Source: Brugia malayi
Taxonomy: Eukaryota > Nematoda > Chromadorea > Rhabditida > Onchocercidae
DNA: 64,000 nucleotides
Assembly (NCBI RefSeq): GCF_000002995.4
Contig: NW_025062479.1
Span: forward strand, 18,348,721-18,412,720
Direction of reading: 5' to 3'
Shown: positions 13,859-26,015 of the stretch, piece after piece
Numbering within the stretch: position 1 is the stretch's first letter
Layout: every line of letters starts with the position of its first letter
Notes under the pieces: model-generated
Told to the model about the DNA's origin: nothing
Seen by the model: the letters and a program-made list of their open reading frames with translations, nothing else
The model's database searches: none
Made by a program: the position numbers and the translations under genes

Positions 13859-16800
13859 TAGTTGTAAGTCCAGTTGACTAAAGTTGCCAGAAAGTAGAGA
13901 AATGTAGTCAAGATAAGACTGATCTACCAGATGTTATTACATGTGTTACATGTTAAGTTTGACACGAAGTGTTCCAAAATGACTCTTCTTCAAGCTTATT
14001 TTCTTTATTTTCATTTAAGAATAAGATATAAGTTTACTGTAAAGTTGTAAAATAGTCCAATTTCGGTTTATGAAATCAGAACTGAATAAATAAGATATAT
14101 AAAGTAGCGGCGATATCATATTATTACAGTTATGATCTTTAACTAACATTTTATTAATAATTAATTAAGTTGCAACTTGCCGTAATTGAAAAAACCTTCA
14201 TAAGTTACAATTGTTCAGAAACAGAAATTAGTATTTTCATTTTTTGTTTGTCTTTTAAATACATATACCAGTTCGCAACACTTCTTGCTCTTATCCTATT
14301 TAAAAAAAAAAAAAAAAAAATTAATTTAAAAACGAAATTTTTTTTCCCTATTTCTCAAAATAAATTTTTTTTAAAGTTCTGCTTCTGATTTATACAATAT
14401 TAGTAAAATGTTGTGAATTAAATATCAATATTTTCACTTTCATGACAATATTCGGGGAAAGAACTGTGTTATTTCTCCATCAAAATTATTGACATGTCGA
14501 AAGGCTATTTTCGCTGTTTCTCTTTATTTAAGTCCCATTTTTTTTGAGGTTTTTGCTGAACTAGGTTAAAGTTTTTCGGTCTTGAGATTACTCTCTAGCT
14601 TATTTAAACATTCAATTCTAGCTTATTTAAACATTTATTTTTAGCGTCTGATAACGAATTTCATCTTCTGTTGTAGTTTTCAAGCTAATTTTGACACGTT
14701 AAAGTAGAAGTGAATAATCAACTCAGCAAAGAGATCAATTCAGAATGATCGGTCCTTTAAGAGAATTCAAGTTTATCTCTTTCTCATCAGTGACGATATC
14801 CGTCATCGAGCGATTTGTAGATGTTGATCTCTCAGGATAGGTGTCACATAATTATCTTTTATGATATGATTATTCTCTTGCGACTGATACATCTGCAGCA
14901 GTTGTGTACTCATTAAAGTGACTATTGTTCTAATTGTTATTATGCAGCAAAGCAGTAAAACAACGGATAAGTAGTAGTAGTATAAGTGAACAAGACGTCA
15001 TATATGGTACGACTGGCTGTTATCGAAGAAGTAAATACTTTTTCCATGTTTGTAGAATTACAGATTTGCAATCTGTTTGGCTTCATAGCAGCGATGGAAA
15101 TAAGTAGAATTACTTTCTCTTTTAAAAACATTTGAATTGCAACATTTTTGGATTATTTTTAGAAACCGAAGTACTTTCACTCTTTTAAATTTGAAATTAA
15201 AGTACTTTCACTCTTTTAAATTTGAAATTACATTCTTTTAAATTTGAATTAAAATGCTTTTAACTACAACTAGATGTTTTCCTTCTATTGATAGTGTGAC
15301 TAAGAGTGGCGATAAATCAGTAATACATATAATTGTTTTGTTCATAGTGAATTCTTGTAAATACCTTTTTTCAAATTGTTTCATAACATTATCTACTGTT
15401 ATCTTTAAAATTGGAGCTCGAATTGTCTAAATTTCATTCAAAGATTCCTCATCTGAGAAAAGATAAGTATATACAGTAAGTATACCAATAAAAAAAAATG
15501 TGTAGCTTTCATTAGAAGCAGATTCATTTGACAAATTTTAAGGATTATTGTACAAGTAAAAGTTTTGTGAAATTGAAATTTAAATTGACATCAGTTTTAA
15601 GTTAGTTAAACTGAAAGTTTTAGGATATGAGTTTGAAACTAAAATTAAATAACTGTCATTATAGCTCGAACTGCCATCACATTTGATACGAAAAAATAAT
15701 AGCAATGCAACTAAACGATCACGCAGCCATCCAGTATACTTTCCGATTCATATCGATAGCGATGATGAAAGCGGTACGATCTACATTTTTATGAATTATT
15801 ATGAATGAAAAGCAACGAAGTCTTGAACTGTCGTGGTCTATCAAGATTAAAAATTTGCAAAAGGAGGTGGAAATAAGAAATCTTCAGAAACCTGTCGCAT
15901 TTAGACTAAGTCAAGTTGTCTGCCGGGAATATCTTATCAGTTGATAAAGCCTAAAGAAAACATTCGTGAAATAATGGAAGATTTCTTTCAGACAACGGAT
16001 CAGCAACAGCATCTCATATATCCCGGATGAGTGCATATGCCCTGTTCAGTGGACTTCGTACCCCAGAAACTGCCTCTTCAACCAACGATCATAGCGTTCG
16101 TAGTTCCGTACACAGCATGTCATCGTCTATGACCACTTCTAGTACAATGTCCAGTGGTGATGAACAGGTACAGAAATTTCTAAAAGATTTTTAAGAACCG
16201 AGAGTTTAAATTTAGAAAGAATCTAATAATTTCCTTGTTGAAGAGTGTAGGTAGAAGGAATAAGTATGATCTCAGATTTGCTAAGTTTTCAACTTTTCAT
16301 TTCGTTGATGCTGAAGAAGAAAATGTTGTATCTTCTACTGCCTTGTTTACAGAAAGTGACAGGACCAAAATAAGCCTGAATTGCTTTAATTAATTCATTT
16401 ACATCGGATACTGTTATTAGATCATGATATATCTTCTTCATGTTTACGTTGTCTCCTCAGTCAGTAGTTACAAATTAATTTCAGTGCTTATTATCAGCTG
16501 AAGCAGTCTGGGATCATGTAGCTGTATTACCTAATGAGTTACCGTTTGCAATTGGCGATATCATATCAGTGCTGGATTACTCATCGCATGAAGAATTTTG
16601 GTACGGTAACTGTCGTGAAAGGGTTGGGTGGTTCCCATCATCTTATGTTAGGGTTAGTTTCTCTTTCTTTTATCAAAATGGCCTTTCATCCCGAGGATTT
16701 AACAATTAAAAACAGTGGAAAGCTGATGTTCCGAAAATGTAGCAAGACGGAAAAAATGGCTTAAGTTAAATATTACACATTTTAGGATCAATATTTAACG

Positions 16801-19800
16801 TTCCAGATATTAAATAGCAATCCGTCAATCCCAGACATTCCTTCGTTAAGTTATTTCCCACAGTCGATGAGGTTTTTGCGAGCAAAAATAGTTCAAGAAT
16901 TAATGCAAACCGAACGTGATTATGTCAATTTATTGCAAAATATTGTTCAGGTAACGAAATTTTTATCCTATCAATTGATTTAATAATTCGTGACACTACT
17001 CCGGATCTATCGTTCTAACTAAGATTATTTTTGGAGACATTAGAATTGAATAGTTCTGAACTCTGCAAATCAGAATTACTTTGCAGAATTAAATGAAGTC
17101 ATTCGAACTTTTATCGATTTTTGCTAAACACTTTATAGTCATTCAGCTAAGACATTCCGACTTCATTTTTGATAATTATAAAATGCATTGGTTTCTGTTT
17201 CATGCATTTTGCATAGCACACTTGCAGGGTTTTACGGAGCAATGTCGTCGTCGTAGCGACCTATTCCCGGCAGTTTGCATACAGCGCCTTTTCGGAAATA
17301 TTGAAGCCATTTATGCTCTACATTGTAAATTTCTTCGGGAGCTTGAATTAGCATTTAATCGAAACGTTCCCGAGAGCTCTGCTATTGGAGCCATTTTTCT
17401 CCGAAATGTTAATTTTTTTTATTCAATTCTTTTCATTTATTGCTAAAGACATTAGCAATTTGAATACTAAAAATAACACTGACGGAGGAAAAAAAAAGCA
17501 GTTTTTAAATAATTTATCCATCATAAATTGAATAAAACAAGATAGAATGCAATATTTTGATTATTTCCACTCACCGCTTGCTATAATAATCCAAACCTAC
17601 GCTATCTTTTTTGCAATGTGGTATGTGCATATAAGTTATACATTTTTCAGCGTTCAAAATTTTCTATTTATTCGGAGTATTGCAATAACCGGCCGGTTTC
17701 GAGTACCGAATTGGCGTTACTCACCGAACAAACCCACTATTACCAATTTTTCGAGGTAATTTACAAGATATATCATATTTTGAGAATCACAAAAATGTCG
17801 ATAATGTCATCAATCCTCTTTCTGATTTATGTGTCGACTTTATCACTTAGGCATGTCGACTTCTTCGAGGAATGCCAAAGTTACCTTTAGAAGGGTTTTT
17901 GTTAGCGCCCGTGCAGAGGATATGTCGTTATCCGTTACAATTGTCGGAATTACTAAAAGCAACGCCAACATCACACATAGACAGAGAACCAGTAAAGGTA
18001 TGAAATAAGAATAATTCATTTGTTTAAGTGATAAATTCATGTTGTAACATTACCTTATTCAGCCAAAAAATATTTAACATTCAACATATCCGAATAGAAT
18101 GAATATTTCAGGAACGTCTAATCATCTTTTTCTCTTCTCTTAAAATTGCGTAATTTTAAGATTGCAGTATCTGCGATGAAAAATGTTGCTGCGATGATAA
18201 ATGAAAAGAAACGACGATTAGAAGGTTTACAGCAGATCGTCTTATGGCAAATGAATGTGGAAGGATGGAGGGTGGGTACTGCTCTCTTCAACTTCAACTA
18301 TAAAGTTAAATGTAAAGTAACGAGGGAAGAAGAAATACATCATTTCAGAATTTTTTCATAATATTTGTCACATTTAATATTCATGTTACACAAATTGAAG
18401 AAGTCTGTGAGGTACAAAGAAGACTGAAGTTAAATTCAGGGTCCAGATCTAGTCGAAACTAACAGTCGAATGATACATAGTGGTGAAGTATACTGTCGTT
18501 ATATTATTGGTGGAAATATCATTTGGCATAAAGATGTTTTGCTATTTTTATTTGATCAGTCGCTGGTAATATGTAAAAAAGATCTCATCAAGCGTAATTT
18601 TTATATATTCCGTGACCGGATTTCTCTTAATTCAGTAACATTTCTGAATTGTAATGATGGAAGAGGTTAGTTTCCAGAGAAATGAGAATTTTCTTCAAAC
18701 AATACTGAGCCATATCATTTTTCATCCATATTCATTCACTTGTCCATTTTTCTTTCCACCCGAGTTTATATTCATTTTATCCAGAGTTTGCTATTTTAAA
18801 CTTAAAGTTTAAGGGAGATGGATAGTACATCTATCGATGTTAAATTTTTGATCTATTTTAAATCTTTCAGACTCAGCAACGGGTTTGAATCTAAAGAACT
18901 CGTGGAAATTGATAATGATGGGTAGAGAAGTGGTATTCACTTGTAAAGATCGCAGTTCTAAAGTAATTTGGGTGGAGCATTTACAACGACCATTAATTTA
19001 TTCGCCAGCAACAGCTGAAGAAAGGAAACTGATTTGCGAAACGATTTATCGCACTTCAAGTATGACTTTCTTTTTATTATAAAGAGGAGATGGATAATAC
19101 ATCTATCGATGTTAAATTTTCAATGAAATTAGATAAGAAATAAAAATATCTAGAAAATGTAGCTTACCAGAAATGGATGTCAGTCTATGTATCTGTTGTT
19201 GCACTGATCTAACTGTATCGATCGTTAGAAAGATGATATTGAGTCAAATTTTTGAGTCAAACAAACAGTAATGTCAAAATCTCAAAAGTATGTCTCAACT
19301 GCTTTATTTCTCTCCCCATTCACAACAAAATGCGAGAATCAAAATTTAACAAAATGAGTCAGGCAGAGTTGCAATGTTAAGGCACCAAAACAGAACATTT
19401 TAGACAAAAAGATTAAAGCAAAAGTAACGATCTTAATTTTAGAAAGTAAAAGATATGAATTCTGCAAAAATTTTGAATTAAAAAATTTTCATGACTAGAA
19501 TAAAAAAGTTAAATATAAGTAATCATGCTAGTTTTAGACAGCAAATTGACATTGAATCAGATGGGTGGTGGTAAGATCAATGGTCGATTCACTTGGTGGA
19601 AAACAAAAAATTGACCACGAATTTACCATCTTGCCTATTAACAGTTTTTAAGGATTCTGGTTAATACAAAATTCTTTAAGACTAAATAAGATTTCAAATT
19701 AAGCCGAGAAAGATTAAATAATTTGTCACTGTATTTTGAAACTCCAAATTTATATAAATTCCTTGCATCAATACCAAATTAACAAATATGTTTGATATAA

Positions 19801-20217
19801 AATCTTTTTGGTAACGCATGGTACTGGCCAAACGAAAACGTCCAATTTCTTCATAAAGAATAAGGTACATCTCACTTACTACTATACCAGTAAGGCTTGA
19901 TTTCTTCCCTATTTCTGTTTTTTCGATAACACCTTATCAGGGTTACCTGTTATTCCTTTTTGTTTGTTTTGGTAAATTTAGACCAAGCTATCTGTTCTTA
20001 CAGTATCTGAATCTTTTTCCCTGTGTGCATGCAATTTGCGGGGAATTCCTTATAATTTTACAATACTTCAAGGAAATTTCCAGCCCCATCCTCAACGAAA
20101 CGTAAAAGTAGAAATAAGAGCATTCACCAGACTCTATTCTCACCGCTGAAGCTTTTTGTTTACTTTGATAGGCATGAAAACAGTAAGCATATCACAAATT
20201 CATTTCCTTCTGTTTAA
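5232..20217 (+). CDS. SH3-DH-PH Rho guanine nucleotide exchange factor, ASEF/collybistin-like, 5' end missing
   Basis: Predicted activator of a Rho-family GTPase (Cdc42/Rac type in ARHGEF4, ARHGEF9 and SPATA13). Exons: 5232-5365 (uncertain), 5581-5676, 11163-11393, 15665-15773, 15992-16167, 16485-16652, 16807-16950, 17228-17407, 17651-17755, 17851-17997, 18161-18271, 18440-18665, 18871-19059, 20084-20217. Phases join throughout, giving about 715 residues. The first five exons are Ser/Asn/Arg-rich and probably disordered. SH3 is exon 16485-16652 ([16 protein letters not shown]). DH runs from 16807 to 18271, with [33 protein letters not shown] and [10 protein letters not shown] is 18440-19059, with [18 protein letters not shown]. 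At 18161 the acceptor TTTTAAG must be used; the nearby GCAG breaks the frame. Introns of about 5.5 and 4.3 kb separate the N-terminal exons. Family is clear; the paralogue, start codon and first exon are not. Confidence 0.9.
13801..13854. repeat. (AT)n dinucleotide microsatellite
   Basis: An uninterrupted run of 27 AT units, inside the intron between RhoGEF exons 11163-11393 and 15665-15773. Such tracts are self-complementary and can extrude cruciforms, and they vary in length between individuals. Apparent Ile-Tyr reading frames through it are artefacts. Confidence 0.97.
14592..14630. repeat. short tandem duplication in RhoGEF intron
   Basis: The word TCTAGCTTATTTAAACATT occurs twice about 20 bases apart. 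It lies in the large intron between RhoGEF exons 11163-11393 and 15665-15773. No coding or regulatory role is visible. Confidence 0.6.
15171..15250. repeat. 31-base tandem repeat in RhoGEF intron
   Basis: A unit beginning GTACTTTCACTCTTTTAAAT is present twice head to tail (starts 15171 and 15202), followed by a partial third copy of its TTCTTTTAAATTTGAA part. The two full copies are almost identical, pointing to a recent local duplication. It lies about 430 bases before exon 15665-15773. Confidence 0.85.
18814..18849. repeat. direct repeat copy A flanking a PH-domain exon
   Basis: A 35-base segment beginning GGAGATGGATAGTACATCTA lies in the intron just before RhoGEF exon 18871-19059. It recurs with one mismatch at 19086-19120, in the next intron. 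The spacing between copies is 272 bases, so the exon is bracketed by near-identical direct repeats. Confidence 0.85.
19086..19120. repeat. direct repeat copy B flanking a PH-domain exon
   Basis: Second copy of the repeat at 18814-18849, beginning GGAGATGGATAATACATCTA, located 26 bases after the donor of RhoGEF exon 18871-19059. One A/G difference separates the copies over 35 aligned bases. Recombination between the copies would delete this exon. Confidence 0.85.
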
Positions 20218-20948
20218 GTTAAATTTGAGATTCAGATCTTTACCTTTTTCTATGTAATATTCTTTTTGTGGATGTGATCTAATGAGTGATCGCTGATGCA
20301 TTTGTTATATCTTTCTATTTTTAAAATGTCAATATTAAGTCGAGGAATTAAGATCGAAGTCTTCAAGAATCAAAGACCAGAAAAAAAATTGTTCTGACCT
20401 CAAACATCATCCAAGACAAAGGACCAATCTCAACTTCCGTTCCAGCCCAATGACATTTTTTTTTGAAAATGAGGGACTGAATTGTTCAGTGGTTCAAATA
20501 ATAAACATTGATATAAAGAATGAAACACCATCTCAAGTAAATGTCTCACATTTCATTACAAGCAAAAGCTTTTGAGTGCCAGTGAACAAAAAAAGATATG
20601 AGGAACAAGAATGAAAAAACAATAACCAGAAATGTACAAATATAATTTGTTACTAAAAAACAGAGCAGCCCTACTGTCTTAACAAACTGAATAAAAAGTT
20701 GAGCTGTTAGCTTCTTAAAGAACAAAAACTGGAGAAAGGCCTTGATACATATTTTACGAAAATATTTTGAAACATCAAAGTTGATATCACAAGAAGCAAC
20801 GGAGATTAAGGATATTAAATATGCTGACAACAGATTAAAATAGTGGTTTAAATCAGATAAGTCTGAGTCATAAAAGTTGAGGACCGGTCATTCAATTCAT
20901 ACAAAAAGCTAGGAATTTTTCAAAGTGGTATCAAAGTTAGTTAACAAT
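20218..20948. other. convergent 3' intergenic region, RhoGEF / ABCF1
   Basis: The stretch lies between the stop codons of two convergent genes. On the + strand an AATAAA at 20500-20505 is a reasonable poly(A) signal for the RhoGEF, about 285 bases after its stop. A 94-residue minus-strand open frame at 20546-20830 is hydrophobic, has no splice context or recognisable similarity, and is probably chance or 3' UTR of ABCF1. Confidence 0.6.
20500..20505 (+). terminator. candidate poly(A) signal of the RhoGEF gene
   Basis: Canonical AATAAA on the coding strand, the first convincing one after the stop codon at 20215-20217. It would give a 3' UTR of roughly 300 bases. Assigned by position and motif only. 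Confidence 0.45.
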
Positions 20949-23900
20949 TTATCGTTCTGGTAATGTTGGTGTTTCCCCAAGCTGTTCCAGGATCTCCTTC
21001 CTATAATCCTCAAAATCGCCATCAATTTCAGCAATACCCTATAATTTAAATTCATTGAATAAATATTTAAATATCTAGCTTAGATATCTAGACTTAAATA
21101 TTTTTCCATATCTAGATTCAAATATATTTTTTTGTCTAAATTTAGATATCCAGATTTAATTTTTTAATACTTAAATATCTAGGCCATTAAAAGTATCATG
21201 AAACGTATATGAAAAAAAAAAATATCATGAAACGATTACTTCTTCAACCTTTATGAAATGATATTCCGAATACTATATTCTATATGATGTCAATTTAAAC
21301 AATCAAGAAGACACACTAGAATTGAATGCAAAATAAAAAAGGTAGAGATCCATAACAAACCAAATTTTCAACAATCCATAACTGGCAATTTGTTTCCCTG
21401 ATCAGACGTTCATCGTGAGTAACCATTACGACACCACCACCAAAGTTTTCAATTGCTTCTGCCAGTGCATGGATTGATTCAATATCGAGATTATTTGTAG
21501 GTTCGTCCTAGAAAAACTTTTATAACAGTTTGGAAATAGTGCTTTATTAAGAAACAGAAATAAAGGAAAGACAAAAATAATAAAATACTTATATTTGATA
21601 GTTTATAAGTCCCATTACCTCCATATGTTTATGCTGCAGAGTGTGGAGATATACCCGTTAAGAATAAACAGAGGTGAAAGGTCATTGAGATCAGCACTTT
21701 TACAACAAGGTTGAAAGGAATAAAGTATAAAAAAAAAATTATAGATATGAACAGAGTCACTATTATTAACATTGCTGTATAATAGTGATGACGCAGTTAA
21801 AGTTACGACTTCAGAATTGGTATTCCAGCAAGATTTTGATATATCTCAATGGAACAGCAAATACCAACAATCTCTTGTATTTCCCAAAGAATAATTTTTT
21901 TTTTTTAGAATTATGAAAACATAATCTATAAAACAGTATAAAAAAGTGACCAATATAAGCAAATCTGGAGCTCCTAAAGCCAACTCGGCGAGTGCAACAC
22001 GAGATTTTTGTCCACCAGATAAATCTTTTATCTTTACGTTGTGTGTAGAACTGGGAAGACCCACTGTACCCAGTCGTTTTCTCGCATCCTATAATGAATT
22101 ATACAATGACGGCTTTTTTATGATTTTTCTGAACAGTGCATAACTTACAATGTAACTGAAAAGAGTTTCAACACATTTCAACAAAGGCAAATAATTGAAA
22201 AATCATTTGCTCAAGGCAGAGATGAATGCTTCTTAAATTTTTTCTGAAATAAATGCTAAAATTTAACCTGATAGTCGATCCGAAATTTCGTGATAAGATA
22301 TTCGATTGGAGTTTGTTCACCATTCAATACTTCGTTGGCATGTTGATCGAACCATCCTATGCGTAGCTGCCTGTGTTTTCTGACCTCACCTTCTTGCTAA
22401 ATTCCAAACATTTGTGTTGCAGACTCCTCTTAACAATTAGCTCAATCTTACTGAATGAATCTTTAATTCCTAATCAAAAGTATAAATTCGTAAAACTGTT
22501 AAGATTTACAGTAACATAAAACTTACTGGCTCAATTTTACCAGCCAACAACTTCATTAACGTTGATTTTCCAACACCATTGGGTCCCACGATCGCAATAC
22601 GAGAATCCATATCCACACCAAAATCAAGGTTTTTAAATAACATTTGGTCTTTGTAACCAAAAGTTACGCCTAAAAAAGTGTAAAAAAGGTAAAATGTATA
22701 TTAGTACAACATCATCTTTTCCTGCCAAATCTGTAAGGCCAAAAATAGATTTGTACTACTTGTTGAAAATCCTTACCGTGTAACCCAAGCACTGGAGGTG
22801 GTAACTTTGTCGGGTCTGGAAGAGTAAACTTCACGTTATATTCTTTTATTTTTTGTAGCAATTCTACTGGTGCTGCACTAACTAAAATAAACAACATAAA
22901 CTCGAATGCATTACATAAAATTTAAATGATAACAAGGTTTACATTGCGGGCATCTTTCTGATCAAATCGAAGACTAGTGTAAACACTTCACAGAAATTAC
23001 CTTCATCAGTCATAACACTTGATCCTTTTTTGCTCTTATTAACTTTATTCTGTTTGTTTTGTAATCGGTTTTTCATTTCTTCAACAGCTTGTTTCGAACT
23101 TTTACCACTTTTCTTCATAGCGGCTAGTTGCTTTTGCTGAGTTTCGAAGGCTTTCATGTGTTCTCTCATTTTTTGATCTTTCATTTTTTTGAAAGCAGCT
23201 ATAAAATATTTCAAAAATTAGATTAGAATTCCTTTTTGGTTGATCAAAACACATAAACTCTCTTAAAATCTTGGTGTTTATTAATAGCTTGTCTCTTTTG
23301 CTACTTTTTCCATTGGAGCTAATTGGTAATGACATAGTTTGCGCAAATTAGTGCAAAAATTATGTTCGAAACTTACAATAATTTCCTTTATAGTAATACA
23401 GTTTTTGATCCTGCAAATCGATAATATCTGTGCACACACTGTCTAGAAAACCCTGGTCATGTGAGACAATCAATAAGGTTTTCTTCCACATTTGTAAATA
23501 GCTGCAATAAGAAATTCTGAATAAAAATTTTGAAATTAGGTCAATTTAAACATAATAGTAAATCTGTAAGTTATTAATTAAAATTGATTTGAAGTCAAAA
23601 GAGTGCAGAAATAATCAATTTACTTACATCTCAGTTAATGAAGTGGAGGATGATTTGCAAAAATTTTAAACTAACTTATCGAGCCAAATAACTGCATTCA
23701 AATCAAGATGATTAGTTGGCTCATCAAGCATCAGTAACGTTGGTTCTAAGAAAAGAGCTCGGGCTAATGATATACGCATACGCCAACCACCCGAAAATGC
23801 TTCAACTGGCTAAAAAAATTAAGAAGTGTAGGTTTGATGAAGGACTTATAATATAGTGCATCAGATGGATAAAAGAATATAAGTCTAAAACACAGTTCAA

Positions 23901-25699
23901 AACAACAACTTTCTTATAAAAGAATATAGTCTAAAACAACAACTTTTTCTTGCATAGTTTTTGTGAAGCCAAGACCAGCCAATATACGGCGTGCTTTTGG
24001 TTCTGCTGCGTCTGCATTTATATTCTTCAGCTCATCAGTGACCTGTTAATTTGCATTCTGGTAACTTTTTAACAAAAAGTGACGTTATAATATTTTAGTA
24101 AAGTATCTGGCATTTCACTTATTTTATTTACAAGGATAACAGATTTCCACTAATTATAATAAACTGCTTGCACTACATTTGCAGCTGCAGATTTAAACAA
24201 CTACCTCCTTTAAATGTTCGCCAACTGAAATATCTCCTTTTTCTAACTTCTTTATCAGCTGAGTCTCCTCTTGCATCAGAGCCAGGCGATGTTTGTCTGA
24301 TTTAACCACAGCATCAATAGCAGAAGTCTTGTCAACTTCAATTTCTGAAATTTGCGGAATTAATCAGTAATATGAAAAAGATAAGGTTAAAGATGAAAAA
24401 AAGATAAAATTTCTATGGAAACAAAACCTGAAGTAATAAAAACTTCTTCAGCACTAAATTAATTTTCAAATACACCTTGTTCGCAATAAAGAAGATCAAT
24501 ATTTGGTGGAATGTCCAACCTTCTGGCCGCAATATGTTTCAAAAGTGTAGTTTTGCCCATTCTATAAAGCAATAAAATTTAATCCTTAAGAACGAAAAAC
24601 ATGAAACATCATGAAAAATTGAAGAGTGTTAATTGCATACCCATTTGGGCCAACGAGACCGTAATGTCTTCCGAAAGCTATTGTTAACTCAGCTTTGTGA
24701 AACAAAACTCGTCCTTGAGCTGCAATATCAAAGTTTTCCACCTGCAACGAACAAGCTTATCCTAAAATCAACGGCCATAATTACCTACTACGCTGCAATC
24801 TGTATGCTATCTTTTTGTATATCCTTTATTAGGTACATTTTTTACGTCAGATTGTAGAACATAAGGTATAAGAAATAAGAGTCTGTTTAAAATAAATTAA
24901 ATTCGACCGTGTGATTTTCTTCTGTGAATATCTTAAAGTTCTACAACAACATTTCTCAATTCACTCGAAAAAAAACGAAAAATTAGATGTTTTTCTTAAC
25001 ACACTTACCTTAATGTCAACGGCATTTTCAAGCTGAATTCGTTGTCCAGCAGATTTCGCTTGCTGAGAAACGGAAAACTGTTGTCCAAGTTCAGCACCTG
25101 ACCCAATTCCACCACTTCCTAAACATTTCGGATATATCTAGTAAATAGTTAATAAACAGCAAAAGGGGAAAAAAAAACTGCATCCGAGTGCATGTTCGTT
25201 CAATGTTAGGAATGAATGCATCTTTATTTCAAAAATATGATAAATATATCTTCCATTATCTTAGTTAACAGCATTTCGTAAAAATATCAGTCCTAATGCA
25301 TAAAAAGCATGAAAAAACCTTTTTTTTCTTTTTCCTTTTGATTTTCAACTGTACCACCCATTTCTTTAATCTCACGCTCATACTCTGCTTTTCTTTGTAG
25401 CTTTTTCAGCTCTTTTCTGCTGAGCTTTTTCCCAGTCTTCTCTTCTAAAATGAGCAACTCGAATGTTGGCAATAGCAATCTTAGTCTACTTCTGAGATAT
25501 TCAGAAAGACGAACTAAAACTTCGTCCATATCAAAACCAAAAGAAAAAAAAAAAACCAAAAAAGCCTGCTAGTAAAAATAAGCAAATTTATAATAAACCC
25601 TCAATTCTGCAAATGTTCTATGCATCCTACGCAAGGAGATAAAAACTTACCACTTGATATGGGCGCCACCGCACCGTTAATGCAGCTTCCCTTGGACAT
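20949..25699 (-). CDS. ABCF1: ABCF1 (ABC50) tandem ABC ATPase of translation
   Basis: Soluble ABC-F protein without membrane segments; human ABCF1 binds eIF2 and ribosomes and promotes translation initiation. Exons in gene order: 25651-25699, 25319-25444, 25009-25118, 24641-24741, 24476-24561, 24205-24344, 23944-24042, 23676-23809, 23377-23501, 23001-23198, 22777-22881, 22527-22669, 22268-22396, 21951-22088, 21361-21507, 20949-21038. Phases join exactly: 639 residues. Domain 1 has Walker A GPNGMGKTT (~126), signature FSGGW (~242) and DEPTNHLD (~266). Domain 2 has GPNGVGKST (~453), LSGGQ (~538) and DEPTNNLD (562). The C-terminal IDGDFEDY is typical of ABCF1 rather than ABCF2 or ABCF3. It is about 200 residues shorter than human ABCF1 because the long charged N-terminal eIF2-binding region is nearly absent. 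The ATG lies 5 bases after a splice-acceptor motif. One donor (after 23944) is the weak GTTGTT. Probably downstream in an operon with WDR36. Confidence 0.95.
21055..21185. repeat. cluster of TAAATATCTAG-like words in last ABCF1 intron
   Basis: Several copies of a partly palindromic word around AATATCTAG or GATATCTAG occur in both orientations over about 130 bases of the 21039-21360 intron. It looks like a degenerate short tandem or inverted array. No protein or RNA function is suggested by it. Confidence 0.6.
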
Positions 25700-25704
25700 T
25701 TTAA

Positions 25705-25712
25705 CTGTAAAT
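25705..25712 (-). promoter_or_regulatory. candidate trans-splice acceptor of ABCF1
   Basis: Read on the minus strand, ATTTACAG ends 5 bases before the ABCF1 start codon. A cis-spliced non-coding exon cannot be excluded, but such a short leader is typical of spliced-leader addition. Confidence 0.6.
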
Positions 25713-25915
25713 TATCGGAGCCTTAAAGCAAAATCCTCCTCCGCCTGAAATTTCGGAAGTTGATCCATTCTTATAAATAAACGCAATTACTCCGGGGTTG
25801 AATAAAAACGCATCTCACACCAAAGCTTCAAGCATACTTGCAAGATTTCCAGAAGAAAGTCACATGTAACATGCATACCAAAGCAAAACAAAAAGTTAAA
25901 AAGGTATGCAATACA

Positions 25916-25921
25916 TTTATT
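25916..25921 (-). terminator. candidate poly(A) signal of WDR36
   Basis: AATAAA on the coding strand, about 95 bases after the WDR36 stop codon and upstream of the ABCF1 acceptor. Assigned from motif and position. Confidence 0.5.
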
Positions 25922-26015
25922 TTTAAAATCTAATTCAACAGTATTCATAGATCAAAAAACAAAAGACAATATATTTACAAAAAATTCAACAAAAATAATG
26001 ACAATTATACGACTG

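Larger units (their letters stand above)
25700..26015 (-). other. WDR36-ABCF1 intercistronic region
   Basis: The 316 bases between the WDR36 stop and the ABCF1 ATG contain no open frame of note. On the minus strand an AATAAA (plus-strand 25916-25921) lies about 95 bases after the WDR36 stop, and an ATTTACAG acceptor sits immediately before the ABCF1 start. Poly(A) signal followed by a 3' splice acceptor is the arrangement expected inside a nematode operon. Confidence 0.65.

Noticed and set aside
13667..13861. Open frame ending in an Ile-Tyr run
   Set aside because: It runs into the AT microsatellite of a RhoGEF intron and has no splice or family support.
25444..25559. Longer ABCF1 start within the 25445-25650 intron (MDEVLVRL...)
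   Set aside because: The exon 25651-25699 joins exactly in phase to 25444 and starts right behind an acceptor motif, so the longer frame is intron read-through.
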